7,927 nucleotides of DNA from Candidatus Muproteobacteria bacterium (GTDB lineage: Bacteria > Pseudomonadota > Gammaproteobacteria > Acidiferrobacterales > Sulfurifustaceae), in NCBI GenBank assembly GCA_023266455.1, contig JAHFQD010000075.1, positions 1 through 7,927 of the forward strand, given 5' to 3'. The notes beneath the pieces were generated by a model. It was not told the DNA's origin. It did not search any database and saw nothing but the letters and a program-made list of their open reading frames with translations. This document shows positions 1 through 7,283 of the stretch, in pieces. The stretch's first letter is position 1, and every line of letters starts with the position of its first letter. The position numbers were made by a program, and so were the translations under genes.

Positions 1-1419
1 GCTCACACGCAGGCCGACCAACAGATCGGCGATCTTATACGCCGCCGCCGCGACCACCGCGCTCCACACGACCGTGACGCCAACGACCTTGGCTTGAATC
101 CACAGTTGCGCGCCGATGCTTTCAAAACCTTGTTTCATCTCGAACCAGTTGTTAAAAAATCCTGGGCCGCCGAGGCTTGGCGCATTGAAAACGCCAGTTA
201 GTAATGCGCCGAGAATGCCGCCGACCGCGTGCACACCGAATACGTCGAGCGAATCGTCGGCGCGCAGCCAACGCTTCAATTGACTGACGCTCCAGAGACA
301 TACCAATCCCGCCGCAAAGCCGATGACGAATGCACCCGGAATACCGACGTTACCGGCGGCGGGCGTAATCGCCACCAAGCCGGCGACCGCGCCGGAGGCG
401 GCGCCTAGCATCGACGGTTTCTTTTTAAATATCCATTCGCCGAAGGTCCACGACAACACCGCGCAAGCGGTAGCGAGAAAAGTATTCATGAACGCCAACA
501 CCGCCGTGTTATTCGCTTCCAGCGCGGAGCCGGCATTGAAACCGAACCAACCGAACCAGAGCAGCGACGCACCGATCATGGTCAGCGGCAGGTTGTGCGG
601 TGAGAACGCTTCGCGGCCGAAGCCCAAGCGCTTACCGATGAAATAAGCGCCGACCAAACCCGCCACGCCGGCATTGATATGCACCACGGTGCCGCCAGCG
701 AAATCGAGCGCGCCCCATTGCCATAACAACCCTGCTTTGGCGTTTTGCGCATCGACCACATTCGCCGCCGTGTAAGCGTCCGGTCCGGGCCAGAACCAAA
801 CCATGTGCGCGATCGGCACATACGCGAAGGTGAACCATATGACCATGAAAATAAGCACAGCAGAAAATTTTATGCGCTCGGCGAAGGCGCCGAGGACGAG
901 AGCGCAGGTGATGGCAGCGAAGGTTCCTTGAAACGCGACGAACACCAGCTCGTACATCGGCGTCGCTTTGCTGAACGTCGCGGCGGTGGCGAATTCGCCT
1001 TTCACGGCGTCGAAAGTGCCTTTCAAAAATAATCGATCGAATCCGCCGATGAAGGCGTTGCCTTCGGTAAACGCGAGGCTGTAGCCGTAGACGCACCACA
1101 ACACGACCGCGAGCGAAAAAATTACGAACACTTGCATCATCATTGACAACGCGTTTTTCGAACGCACCATGCCACCGTAGAACAAGGCGAGCGCCGGCAC
1201 GCTCATCATCAACACTAGCGCCGTGCAGAGCAGCATCCACGCCGTGTCGCCCTTGTTCGGCGTCGGGGCCGGCGTCGCTGGTACGGCGGTGCTCGCGGTG
1301 GCGGCAACCGGCGCGCTAGCGGGCTTTTGCGTGTCGGCCATCACCAGGGCCGATGCCGTCGCCAAAACCGCGGCGATGGCAACGCCCACAAACAATCTCG
1401 TCCAGATTTTGAGGTTCAT
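1..1419 (-). CDS. amtB: Ammonium transporter AmtB, 3' end cut by window edge
   Basis: Inner-membrane channel of the Amt/Rh family that conducts ammonium/ammonia into the cell. The frame is open for 473 codons from an ATG at 1419 to the window edge. Residues 1-28 look like a signal peptide (hydrophobic core, cleavage near VMA-DT). A linker rich in Ala, Pro and Thr follows (about 31-54), then many hydrophobic membrane helices. Family marks seen: FYGG at 80-83, FQGTFA at 163-168, the pore twin histidines as H247 (GTVVHINAG) and H397 (FGVHAVGG), and WFGFNAGS at 291-298. The protein still reads typical Amt sequence at the edge (GLRVS), so I infer that only a short cytoplasmic tail is missing. AGGAG at 1426-1430 lies 6 nt before the start. 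It begins 14 nt after glnK, the usual glnK-amtB operon in which GlnK plugs the channel. The identification is secure. Confidence 0.97.
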   Translation of the reverse strand, partial: MNLKIWTRLFVGVAIAAVLATASALVMADTQKPASAPVAATASTAVPATPAPTPNKGDTAWMLLCTALVLMMSVPALALFYGGMVRSKNALSMMMQVFVIFSLAVVLWCVYGYSLAFTEGNAFIGGFDRLFLKGTFDAVKGEFATAATFSKATPMYELVFVAFQGTFAAITCALVLGAFAERIKFSAVLIFMVIWFTFAYVPIAHMVWFWPGPDAYTAANVVDAQNAKAGLLWQWGALDFAGGTVVHINAGVAGLVGAYFIGKRLGFGREAFSPHNLPLTMIGASLLWFGWFGFNAGSALEANNTAVLAFMNTFLATACAVLSWTFGEWIFKKKPSMLGAASGAVAGLVAITPAAGNVGIPGAFVIGFAAGLVCLWSVSQLKRWLRADDSLDVFGVHAVGGILGALLTGVFNAPSLGGPGFFNNWFEMKQGFESIGAQLWIQAKVVGVTVVWSAVVAAAAYKIADLLVGLRVS

Positions 1420-1433
1420 GAATGGCTCCTTGC

Positions 1434-1796
<363 letters not shown>

Positions 1797-3076
1797 TCAT
1801 TTACCGATGCAGAAGCTGGTGAAGATTCTGCCAAGCAAATCGTCCGGCGTGAACTCGCCGGTGATTTCATTCAGTGCCTGTTGCGCCAAGCGTAACTCTT
1901 CGGCGAGCAACTCGCCGGCGCGGGTTTGGGTCAGGGCGGCGCGCCCCTGTGCGACATGTTCGCTGGCGCGGCGGATAGCGTCGAGGTGCCGACGCCGCGC
2001 ACTGAACGTACCTTCGCCGGCGCTTTGATAACCCATGCATTGCTTTAGATGCTCGCGCAAAACGCTTAACCCGGCGCCGTTTTTCGCAGAGAGTGCAATT
2101 TCGACGCCGTGCGCCGTTTGGTGTTCGCCGATTTGTCGGCCGGAGAGGTCGGCTTTATTACGCACGAGGGTACGCGTCACGTCGGCAGGTAAATGGCGCT
2201 GCGCTTCTTCGATGACAGCGGTGTCGTTGGCTGAATCGTCGATCACGAACAGTACGCGATCGGCGTGCTGAATTTGTCTCACTGCGCGTCGAATGCCCTC
2301 GGATTCAATTTCGTCGTTAGCGTCACGCAATCCTGCGGTGTCGACGATGTGCAGGGGCATGCCGTCGATGTGGATGCGTTCTTTCAATATGTCGCGCGTG
2401 GTACCGGGGATGGAACTGACAATCGCGGTTTCTTGTTGAGCCAATGCGTTTAGCAACGACGACTTACCGGCGTTGGGCGGGCCGGCCAGCACCACCGTCA
2501 TGCCTTCGTGCAGCAAGCGCCCTTGGTGCGCGTTTTTCTGCAGCGCCTCGAGTCCGTGCTTAATCATTTCGAGATCGTGCAGAAGATGTTCGTCAGCCAG
2601 AAAATCGATTTCTTCTTCGGGGAAATCGATGGCGGCCTCGATGTACATGCGCAGTTGAATTAATTCGTCGACACGTACTCGTACCTGTTTGGAAAATTCG
2701 CCTTCGAGCGACCGTAGCGCGGCGCGCGCGGCCTGCTCCGAACCGGCGTCGATGAGATCGGCCACCGCTTCGGCTTGCGCTAAATCGAGTTTGACATTAT
2801 GAAACGCGCGTTCGGTGAATTCGCCCGGGCGCGCGACGCGGGCGCCGAGTTCGATGGCGCGCGTCAAAACAGCGTCAAGCACAAAGGGTCCGCCATGCCC
2901 CTGTAGTTCGAGCAGGTCTTCGCCGGTATAGGAATGCGGGGTAGGAAAGAACAGCGCTAATCCATGACGATGCCGGTTGCGATGGCGCGGGTATTCGGTC
3001 CGGAGATTCGAACGATGCCGATTCCGCCTCGTCCCGGTGGGGTAGCGATCGCGGCAATGGTATCGGCGGCATTCAC
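1797..3076 (-). pseudogene. mnmE: MnmE (TrmE) tRNA modification GTPase, broken by an internal deletion and frameshift
   Basis: MnmE with MnmG installs carboxymethylaminomethyl on wobble U34 of certain tRNAs. The gene is in two frames. Part one starts at a GTG (3074-3076), reads [17 protein letters not shown] and VRISGP, and ends at a TAG (2957-2959) after 39 codons. Part two resumes in another frame near 2966 ([17 protein letters not shown]) and is open to the stop at 1797. It contains [18 protein letters not shown]1 PPNAGKSS, G2 TTRD, G3 DTAG, G4 NKAD and the C-terminal FCIGK, which carries the catalytic Cys. Compared with the E. coli protein as I remember it, about 22-23 residues between RISGP and GLALFF are absent, so this is not a single-base error. 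The span is 1280 nt, which is not a multiple of three. The only start in the second frame is a GTG at 2880-2882, which would give 361 residues lacking most of the N-terminal folate-binding and dimerisation domain. A true pseudogene or an assembly error are both possible. glnK follows 24 nt later. Confidence 0.85.
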
Positions 3077-3100
3077 GCCGTCAGTTTATTGATTCGCCGT

Positions 3101-3120
3101 TCAAATGCCAGGGCATTCGA
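3101..3120 (-). other. Short inverted repeat between yidC and mnmE
   Basis: In the 54-nt gap after the yidC stop, an inverted repeat pairs AATGCC with GGCATT, extended by a G-T pair and two more base pairs, around a very small loop. In the transcript this would be a hairpin of about 8 pairs. No T-run follows it on the minus strand, so it does not look like an intrinsic terminator. It could be an mRNA processing or stability element, or chance. Confidence 0.3.
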
Positions 3121-3130
3121 TAACAAAACG

Positions 3131-4816
3131 CTACGCGGTTTTCGCCTTGCGTGTGGTAATCGAGTTGTTGACGTACCACTGCTGCGTGATCGACAGCAGA
3201 TTGTTCACGGTCCAATAAAGCACAAGACCGGCTGGGAAAAACACGAACATTCCCGTGAACACGACCGGCATGATCATGAACACTTTGCGTTGTACCGGGT
3301 CCGGCGGTTGCGGACTGAGAAATTGCTGCAGATACATGGTCGCGCCCATGATCAGCGGCAAAACATAATAAGGATCTTGCGACGACAAATCTTTGATCCA
3401 CAAAATCCACGGCGTCTGGCGCATTTCGATACTTTCCAGCAACACCCAATACAACGCGATGAATACGGGGATCTGGATAAGAATCGGCAAACATCCGCCC
3501 ATGGGGTTGATCTTTTCCGTCTTGTACAGCTCCATCATGGCTTGGTTCAGGGCCTGACGATCGTTCGCATGTTGTTGGCGAATTGATTCGAGCTTGGGCT
3601 GCACCTTGCGCATTTGCGCCATCGACTTGTAGCTCATGGCCGACAGGGGATAGAACGCGAGTTTCACCAAGATCGTTAAAACGATAATGGACCAACCCCA
3701 ATTGCCGAGTACGCGATAAATCCATCCGAGCAGCCGGAACAGCGGTGCCGCTAAGAAGGTCAGCGCACCGTAGTCGACCGTCAACTGCATGCCTGGCGCG
3801 TGAACGCGATCGGCGTCGGTGCAATCTGTTTTAGACAAATCCGTCGCCACGCAAGCGAGTTGTTCTAAACGATGTTGCTCCTTGGGGCCGGCGTAGAGGG
3901 TCGAGCGTAACGCACCCGTTTGACCCGCGGCGATCGCGGTCGGCGCAAGTTGTTTGTATCCAACGGCATAACGGTCGCCTTCGATAGCGTCGCTATAGAA
4001 CTCGATGCGTTCTTCTTTCGTGGGCAACCAAGCGCCTACAAAATAATGTTGCAGCATCGCTACCCAACCATCGGTCGTATCACGTTTGAGCGGCTTTTTA
4101 GCCATGTCTTCAAACGATATCTTTTCGTATTTCTCAGTGGGCGTGTAAATGGCGGCGCCCGTGTAGGTAGATACAGCGAACATACCGGGCTTCTCAACCC
4201 GTGAATGCTGGAACTGGCCGTAAAAATATCCGCTCCATTCTTTCTTCGAGCCGTTGGCGACGTTGAACTCAACGTCGATGGTGTAACTGCCGCGCCGGAA
4301 TATGTAGGTTTTCGTATATGACACGCCGTCGGGCGATTTGTACGTTAGCGGTATACGCAACTCATCCTGACTGCCGAGTTCGTAGCGCTTTTGCGCCGCC
4401 GCGAAATGGGTTTTGTGATTTGGCAGATCGCCGGCGTGGCCGAGCAAACCGGATTGGGCGATGAATACTTCGCCTTCTTCTCGCATCAACGGAAAAGCTA
4501 CGTCCGGCGTATTCGCGGCGACGGGGTATCGACGCAGACGCAGCTGACGCAAGTCGCCGCCGTCCAAATCGACATCCGCTTGAAATAAATCGGTGACTAC
4601 TTCGATGCGATCACCGTGTACCAGCTTGCCAGCCGCAGATCCTGCCTTGCTCGTCGGGGGCGTTCCTGGAGCGGTCGGCACGTCGGCGGTTTTCCCGGCC
4701 GTGGCTCCTGCCATCACGGTAATCGGCGCTGGCGCGTATTGTTTATCCCATGCCTGCCAAATCAGGCCGAGAATGAGAGCGAGGGCGACAAAAAGAAAAA
4801 GGCGTTGATTATCCAT
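3131..4816 (-). CDS. yidC: Membrane protein insertase YidC
   Basis: Inner-membrane insertase/foldase (Oxa1/Alb3 family) that inserts proteins alone or with SecYEG. At 561 residues it is about the size of gram-negative YidC. Layout: a first membrane helix at about 6-22 (after MDNQRL), a Pro/Ala/Thr-rich linker (about 28-62), the large periplasmic P1 domain (about 65-340), then the conserved insertase core (about 345-550) with membrane helices and a cytoplasmic hairpin (about 395-436). Core marks include [24 protein letters not shown] (437-450), [11 protein letters not shown] (481-491), [10 protein letters not shown] and a basic tail. The groove positive charge that is Arg366 in E. coli is Lys385 here, a common variant as far as I recall. 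A segment at about 321-340 with Cys322 and Cys332, just before the core, is not in the E. coli protein as I remember it. The ATG overlaps the yidD end by 8 nt and has no clear Shine-Dalgarno, suggesting translational coupling. Confidence 0.97.
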   Translation of the reverse strand: MDNQRLFLFVALALILGLIWQAWDKQYAPAPITVMAGATAGKTADVPTAPGTPPTSKAGSAAGKLVHGDRIEVVTDLFQADVDLDGGDLRQLRLRRYPVAANTPDVAFPLMREEGEVFIAQSGLLGHAGDLPNHKTHFAAAQKRYELGSQDELRIPLTYKSPDGVSYTKTYIFRRGSYTIDVEFNVANGSKKEWSGYFYGQFQHSRVEKPGMFAVSTYTGAAIYTPTEKYEKISFEDMAKKPLKRDTTDGWVAMLQHYFVGAWLPTKEERIEFYSDAIEGDRYAVGYKQLAPTAIAAGQTGALRSTLYAGPKEQHRLEQLACVATDLSKTDCTDADRVHAPGMQLTVDYGALTFLAAPLFRLLGWIYRVLGNWGWSIIVLTILVKLAFYPLSAMSYKSMAQMRKVQPKLESIRQQHANDRQALNQAMMELYKTEKINPMGGCLPILIQIPVFIALYWVLLESIEMRQTPWILWIKDLSSQDPYYVLPLIMGATMYLQQFLSPQPPDPVQRKVFMIMPVVFTGMFVFFPAGLVLYWTVNNLLSITQQWYVNNSITTRKAKTA

Positions 4817-5075
4817 GGCGTGCTAAATCGGGTCTCGCAGAAATGAAGGGCACGGGATCGAATCCGCCCGCATGCCAGGGGTGACAACGACAAACGCGCC
4901 GCAACGCCAACCATCCGCCGCGCAAGGCACCGTGATTCGAAAGCGCCTCGATCGCATATTCAGAGCAGGATGGATAAAAACGACAAACATTTCCGAGAAG
5001 AGGGCTCAATGCGTAGCGATACGCTTTTAACAGCGACACTAGCGCTCTGGCGGTTCTATTCGGGACTTTCTGCAT
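4809..5075 (-). CDS. yidD: Membrane protein insertion efficiency factor YidD
   Basis: Small membrane-associated protein of the YidD (DUF37) family that assists insertion of inner-membrane proteins together with the YidC/Sec machinery. It has 88 residues, the normal family size. Visible marks are an amphipathic N-terminal helix (about 8-24), LSPLLG (23-28), [10 protein letters not shown] (31-40) with two conserved cysteines, and [14 protein letters not shown] (63-76). The chosen ATG places LSPLLG at the same distance from the start as in the E. coli protein. The first 37 nt overlap the end of rnpA in another frame, and the last 8 nt overlap the yidC start; both are usual for this operon. No good Shine-Dalgarno is visible, so translation is probably coupled to rnpA. 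Confidence 0.95.
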   Translation of the reverse strand: MQKVPNRTARALVSLLKAYRYALSPLLGNVCRFYPSCSEYAIEALSNHGALRGGWLALRRVCRCHPWHAGGFDPVPFISARPDLARHG

Positions 5076-5422
5076 AAATGCGTGACACGCTGCCAGTGTT
5101 TATCGAGCGACATCCGGAGTTGCACATTGTTCTTGGTGTTTGCTTGGGGATGCGCATTGACGACGATCCGCACCCCAGCCAAGGAAATCTGATGTTGCCG
5201 AAACGACTCCCGGATTTGTCGTTTGACTCGATTTCGCATCACTGCTTTGAGCGACACTCGCCGCCCAACCGTCACGCCGAGTCGAGGTTGGGGTAATCCA
5301 TCGACGACGGCGTACACACTGAAGCAGTCATCACGCGAACGTAGGTCCGACTTCATCGTCGCGCTGAAATCCGCGCGTCTGATCAGCCGCCGCGAACGCG
5401 GTAGACGAAACTCCGCCGGCAA
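5039..5422 (-). CDS. rnpA: Ribonuclease P protein component (TTG start)
   Basis: Protein subunit of RNase P; it binds the catalytic RNA and helps recognise the 5' leader of precursor tRNAs. It has 127 residues, near the family norm. Marks seen are FRLPRSRRL near the start, [10 protein letters not shown] (46-55) and the basic RNR helix [13 protein letters not shown] (63-75), which binds the RNA subunit. The frame is closed by the rpmH stop TAG immediately before a TTG, so the TTG at 5420-5422 is the first possible start. The next ATG (codon 23) would remove the conserved N-terminal strand. The rpmH stop and this start touch with no spacer and no clear Shine-Dalgarno, so I infer re-initiation by ribosomes finishing rpmH. 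Confidence 0.95.
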   Translation of the reverse strand: MPAEFRLPRSRRLIRRADFSATMKSDLRSRDDCFSVYAVVDGLPQPRLGVTVGRRVSLKAVMRNRVKRQIRESFRQHQISLAGVRIVVNAHPQANTKNNVQLRMSLDKHWQRVTHLCRKSRIEPPER

Positions 5423-5557
5423 CTAAACGCCCAGTCGCGAACGGCTTTTGCCGCGACGGCGGCTCAACAACGCGCGCCCGCTCTTGGTCTTCATGCGATT
5501 ACGAAAACCATGTGTGCGTTTGCGCTTCAGCTTGCTGGGCTGGTATGTACGTTTCAT
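5423..5557 (-). CDS. rpmH: 50S ribosomal protein bL34
   Basis: Small, very basic protein of the large ribosomal subunit. The 44 residues start [19 protein letters not shown], continue with [19 protein letters not shown] and end RLGV, matching bL34 along its whole length (E. coli has 46 residues). The start ATG at 5555-5557 is preceded at 7 nt by AGAGAG, a weak ribosome binding site. It is the first gene of the leftward operon rpmH-rnpA-yidD-yidC and diverges from dnaA, which lies 175 bp away. A good promoter is found at 5599-5627. Confidence 0.97.
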   Translation of the reverse strand: MKRTYQPSKLKRKRTHGFRNRMKTKSGRALLSRRRGKSRSRLGV

Positions 5558-5575
5558 TATAAATCTCTCTAAAAT

Positions 5576-5585
5576 AACGGCCGTT
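5576..5585. repeat. 10-bp perfect palindrome in rpmH leader
   Basis: AACGGCCGTT is a perfect palindrome inside the expected 5' leader of rpmH, between the promoter and the start codon. It may be a protein site, a small RNA stem or chance; nothing else in the sequence decides this. Confidence 0.3.
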
Positions 5586-5598
5586 CGAAAGGGCCGGA

Positions 5599-5627
5599 AC
5601 CTTACTGCTGGGCTAAGAGCTTGTCAA
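5599..5627 (-). promoter_or_regulatory. Sigma-70 type promoter for rpmH operon
   Basis: On the minus strand a perfect -35 hexamer TTGACA (5622-5627) is followed after 17 nt by TAAGGT (5599-5604), which keeps the TA...T positions of the -10 consensus. Transcription would begin near 5592 and give a leader of about 35 nt before rpmH. Ideal spacing and position make this the likely main promoter of the ribosomal-protein operon. The weak -10 leaves some doubt. Confidence 0.6.
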
Positions 5628-5669
5628 CCGAAATAGCTCTGGTTAAAGCGTCTGCGAGCTGACTTTGTT

Positions 5670-5678
5670 TGTGGATAA
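5670..5678 (-). promoter_or_regulatory. DnaA box upstream of dnaA
   Basis: TGTGGATAA is the exact reverse complement of the consensus DnaA box TTATCCACA. It lies 54 nt before the dnaA start codon in the rpmH-dnaA divergent region. A box near the dnaA promoter fits the autorepression known in E. coli. I could not place the dnaA promoter itself; a weak -10 candidate TAGACT is at 5695-5700, which would put this box over its -35 region. Confidence 0.8.
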
Positions 5679-5732
5679 CATCCGCCTTTGTCGTTAGACT
5701 GCGTTCCCCGTTTTTTGCTTGAGGGCGTAATC

Positions 5733-7070
5733 ATGACGAGCGGCCTGTGGAAACGCTGCCTCGATCAGCTTGAAGACGAACTTCCTGCGCAACAGTTCAA
5801 CGTGTGGATTCGCCCGCTTCAAGCGATCCAAGATCCGAATGCGCTTCGTCTGCTCGCCCCCAACCGCTTCGTCGTCGATTGGGTGCGGCAGCGCTTCCTC
5901 GCGCGCATCGGCGAACTAGTCACCCAATACGCTGGCGGGGCGCTATCGGTCATGGTGGAGATCGGCTCGCAACCACAGGAGCGTCCGTCGGCCATGCCCA
6001 CGGCGCCGACCGCCTCAGCGGCACCTATCCCCAAACGGGTGACGCCTTCGCTAGGACGTCTGAATCCGGAATTTGTTTTTGAAAGACATATCGAAGGCAA
6101 ATCGAATCAGTTGGCGCGTGCGGCGGCGCATCAAGTCGGCGAGAATCCGGGCGGTTCTTACAATCCGCTTTTCATTTATGGCAGCACGGGCCTCGGCAAA
6201 ACGCATCTTATGCAGGCCGCCGGCAACCTGATGCAGCAACGTCGGCCGGACGCCCATGTCGCTTACGTTCACTCCGAACGTTTCGTCGCAGACATGGTGC
6301 GGGCGCTCCAACACAACACTATCAATGATTTCAAAAGGTTATATAGAACGCTCGATGCTTTGTTGATCGATGATATTCAATTTTTCGTCGGCAAAGAACG
6401 CTCGCAAGAGGAATTCTTTCATACTTTCAATGCATTACTAGAAGGGCAGCGCCAGGTGATCATCACTGCGGATCGTTTCCCGAAAGAACTGGAAGGGATT
6501 GAAGAGCGATTAATATCGCGCTTTGGATCCGGCTTAGTAGTTTCGATCGAACCGCCGGAACTCGAAACGCGGGTAGCGATTCTGATCAGCAAAGCAAAAC
6601 AGTTCAATATCGAATTACCCGAAGACGTCGCCTTCTTCGTCGCTAAACGGGTGCGAGCTAACGTACGCGAACTGGAAGGCGCGTTACGGCGTGTTATCGC
6701 TAGTGCATCTTTTACCGCTCGGCCCATCGACATGGATTTGGCCAGCGACAGCTTGAGAGACTTGCTGACCTTTCAAGAAAGACTGGTCACCATCAATAAC
6801 ATTCAGAAAACGGTGGCCGAGTATTACAAGATTCGTGTTTCCGACCTGCATGCTAAGAACCGAGCGCGGCAAGTCGCTAGACCGCGGCAAGTCGCCATGG
6901 CGCTTGCTAAGGAATTGACCGATCACAGCCTGCCAGAAATAGGGGATGCTTTTGGTGGGCGCGATCACACCACGGTTTTACATGCCTGCCGCAAAATTAC
7001 CGAACTTAATTCGACAGATGCGCGTGTAAAAGAAGACTACGACAACCTTATGCGTATCCTGACGACATAA
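5733..7070 (+). CDS. dnaA: Chromosomal replication initiator protein DnaA
   Basis: AAA+ ATPase that binds DnaA boxes, opens the origin and helps load the DnaB helicase. It has 445 residues. Domain I (about 1-80) begins [14 protein letters not shown] and contains FNVWIRPL. A Pro/Ala-rich linker, domain II, covers about 80-110. The AAA+ core carries Walker A GSTGLGKT (150-157), Walker B LLIDD (210-214), the [14 protein letters not shown] stretch (224-237) and SRFG (262-265) with the presumed arginine finger R263. Domain IV (about 345-445) carries the signature ARPRQ...[19 protein letters not shown], which reads the DnaA box. I chose the ATG at 5733 because GAGGG (5721-5725) stands 7 nt before it and the protein then starts like other DnaA proteins. 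A TTG at 5688 would add 15 residues with no family resemblance. It diverges from rpmH and is followed by the presumed oriC. Confidence 0.98.
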   Translation: MTSGLWKRCLDQLEDELPAQQFNVWIRPLQAIQDPNALRLLAPNRFVVDWVRQRFLARIGELVTQYAGGALSVMVEIGSQPQERPSAMPTAPTASAAPIPKRVTPSLGRLNPEFVFERHIEGKSNQLARAAAHQVGENPGGSYNPLFIYGSTGLGKTHLMQAAGNLMQQRRPDAHVAYVHSERFVADMVRALQHNTINDFKRLYRTLDALLIDDIQFFVGKERSQEEFFHTFNALLEGQRQVIITADRFPKELEGIEERLISRFGSGLVVSIEPPELETRVAILISKAKQFNIELPEDVAFFVAKRVRANVRELEGALRRVIASASFTARPIDMDLASDSLRDLLTFQERLVTINNIQKTVAEYYKIRVSDLHAKNRARQVARPRQVAMALAKELTDHSLPEIGDAFGGRDHTTVLHACRKITELNSTDARVKEDYDNLMRILTT

Positions 7071-7073
7071 GTC

Positions 7074-7082
7074 TGTGGATAA
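7074..7082 (-). promoter_or_regulatory. DnaA box, perfect consensus, reverse
   Basis: TGTGGATAA begins 4 nt after the dnaA stop codon. With the preceding C it forms a perfect 10-bp inverted repeat with the forward box ending at 7130, the two arms being 38 nt apart. Confidence 0.85.
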
Positions 7083-7120
7083 CCTAGGGGAAAGACATGT
7101 ATGGAGCTGTTAATGAAACT

Positions 7121-7129
7121 TTATCCACA
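7121..7129 (+). promoter_or_regulatory. DnaA box, perfect consensus, forward
   Basis: Exact TTATCCACA. It heads a row of three box-like sequences in the same orientation and is the likely strong anchor of the DnaA oligomer. Confidence 0.87.
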
Positions 7130-7138
7130 GTATTCACA
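7130..7138 (+). promoter_or_regulatory. Weak DnaA box, first copy of GTATTCACA
   Basis: GTATTCACA differs from TTATCCACA at positions 1 and 5 and directly abuts the perfect box. Weak boxes next to a strong one are typical of cooperative DnaA loading at origins. Confidence 0.55.
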
Positions 7139-7140
7139 AT

Positions 7141-7149
7141 GTATTCACA
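7141..7149 (+). promoter_or_regulatory. Weak DnaA box, second copy of GTATTCACA
   Basis: Identical 9-mer to the copy at 7130-7138, shifted by 11 nt (about one helical turn), so both would face the same side of the DNA. The A+T-rich tract starts 5 nt further on. Confidence 0.55.
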
Positions 7150-7218
7150 GCCCTAAACATTTATTTTCAACAGCGTTTGCCTAGCAAAACTTTACGGTAA
7201 ATAGTGGAGCAAACTGAG

Positions 7219-7227
7219 TTTTCCACA
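7219..7227 (+). promoter_or_regulatory. DnaA box with one mismatch
   Basis: TTTTCCACA differs from the consensus only at position 3. It lies between the origin row and dnaN and could serve either the origin or control of dnaN transcription. Confidence 0.6.
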
Positions 7228-7283
7228 GCTTCGGTGGTACGTAGTTAAAGCTATAACAAAGAATACTTAAAAAGGGATATTTA

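Larger units (their letters stand above)
7071..7283. other. Probable chromosomal replication origin (oriC)
   Basis: The 213-bp dnaA-dnaN intergenic region holds two perfect DnaA boxes (7074-7082 reverse, 7121-7129 forward), two identical weaker boxes directly behind the second one, and a one-mismatch box at 7219-7227. An A+T-rich tract (7154-7170, 15 of 17 A/T) follows the row of boxes and includes TTTATTTT, similar to the E. coli unwinding 13-mers. A second A+T-rich stretch (7241-7283, 33 of 43 A/T) leads into dnaN. Either could be the unwinding element; the first is better placed. There is no GATC in the region. The dnaN promoter should also lie here; TATAAC at 7252-7257 is a possible -10, but no good -35 is visible. 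Origin function is inferred from the boxes and the gene context. Confidence 0.75.

Noticed and set aside
632..1240. 202-codon minus-strand reading frame inside amtB
   Set aside because: It is an Arg/His-rich alternative frame of amtB, whose own frame carries all Amt motifs without interruption.
2957..3076. A programmed frameshift joining the two parts of mnmE
   Set aside because: Shifting frame would not restore the roughly 22 missing conserved residues, and no slippery sequence is evident at the junction.
3081..3824. 247-codon minus-strand frame overlapping the yidC 3' half
   Set aside because: The conserved YidC core is encoded in the other frame of the same strand; this product has no recognisable motif.
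5688..5732. TTG at 5688 as an upstream start for dnaA
   Set aside because: It would add 15 residues unlike DnaA, while the ATG at 5733 has a well-spaced GAGGG and gives a typical N-terminus.
6865..6895. 13-bp direct repeat CGCGGCAAGTCGC with an 18-nt period in dnaA
   Set aside because: It encodes the repeated RQVA of [10 protein letters not shown] in domain IV, where E. coli has a similar RSVARPRQMA; it is explained by conserved protein sequence.
7164..7172. TTTTCAACA as a further DnaA box
   Set aside because: It has two mismatches, one of them in the CCACA core, and lies inside the A+T-rich tract, so chance similarity is likely.
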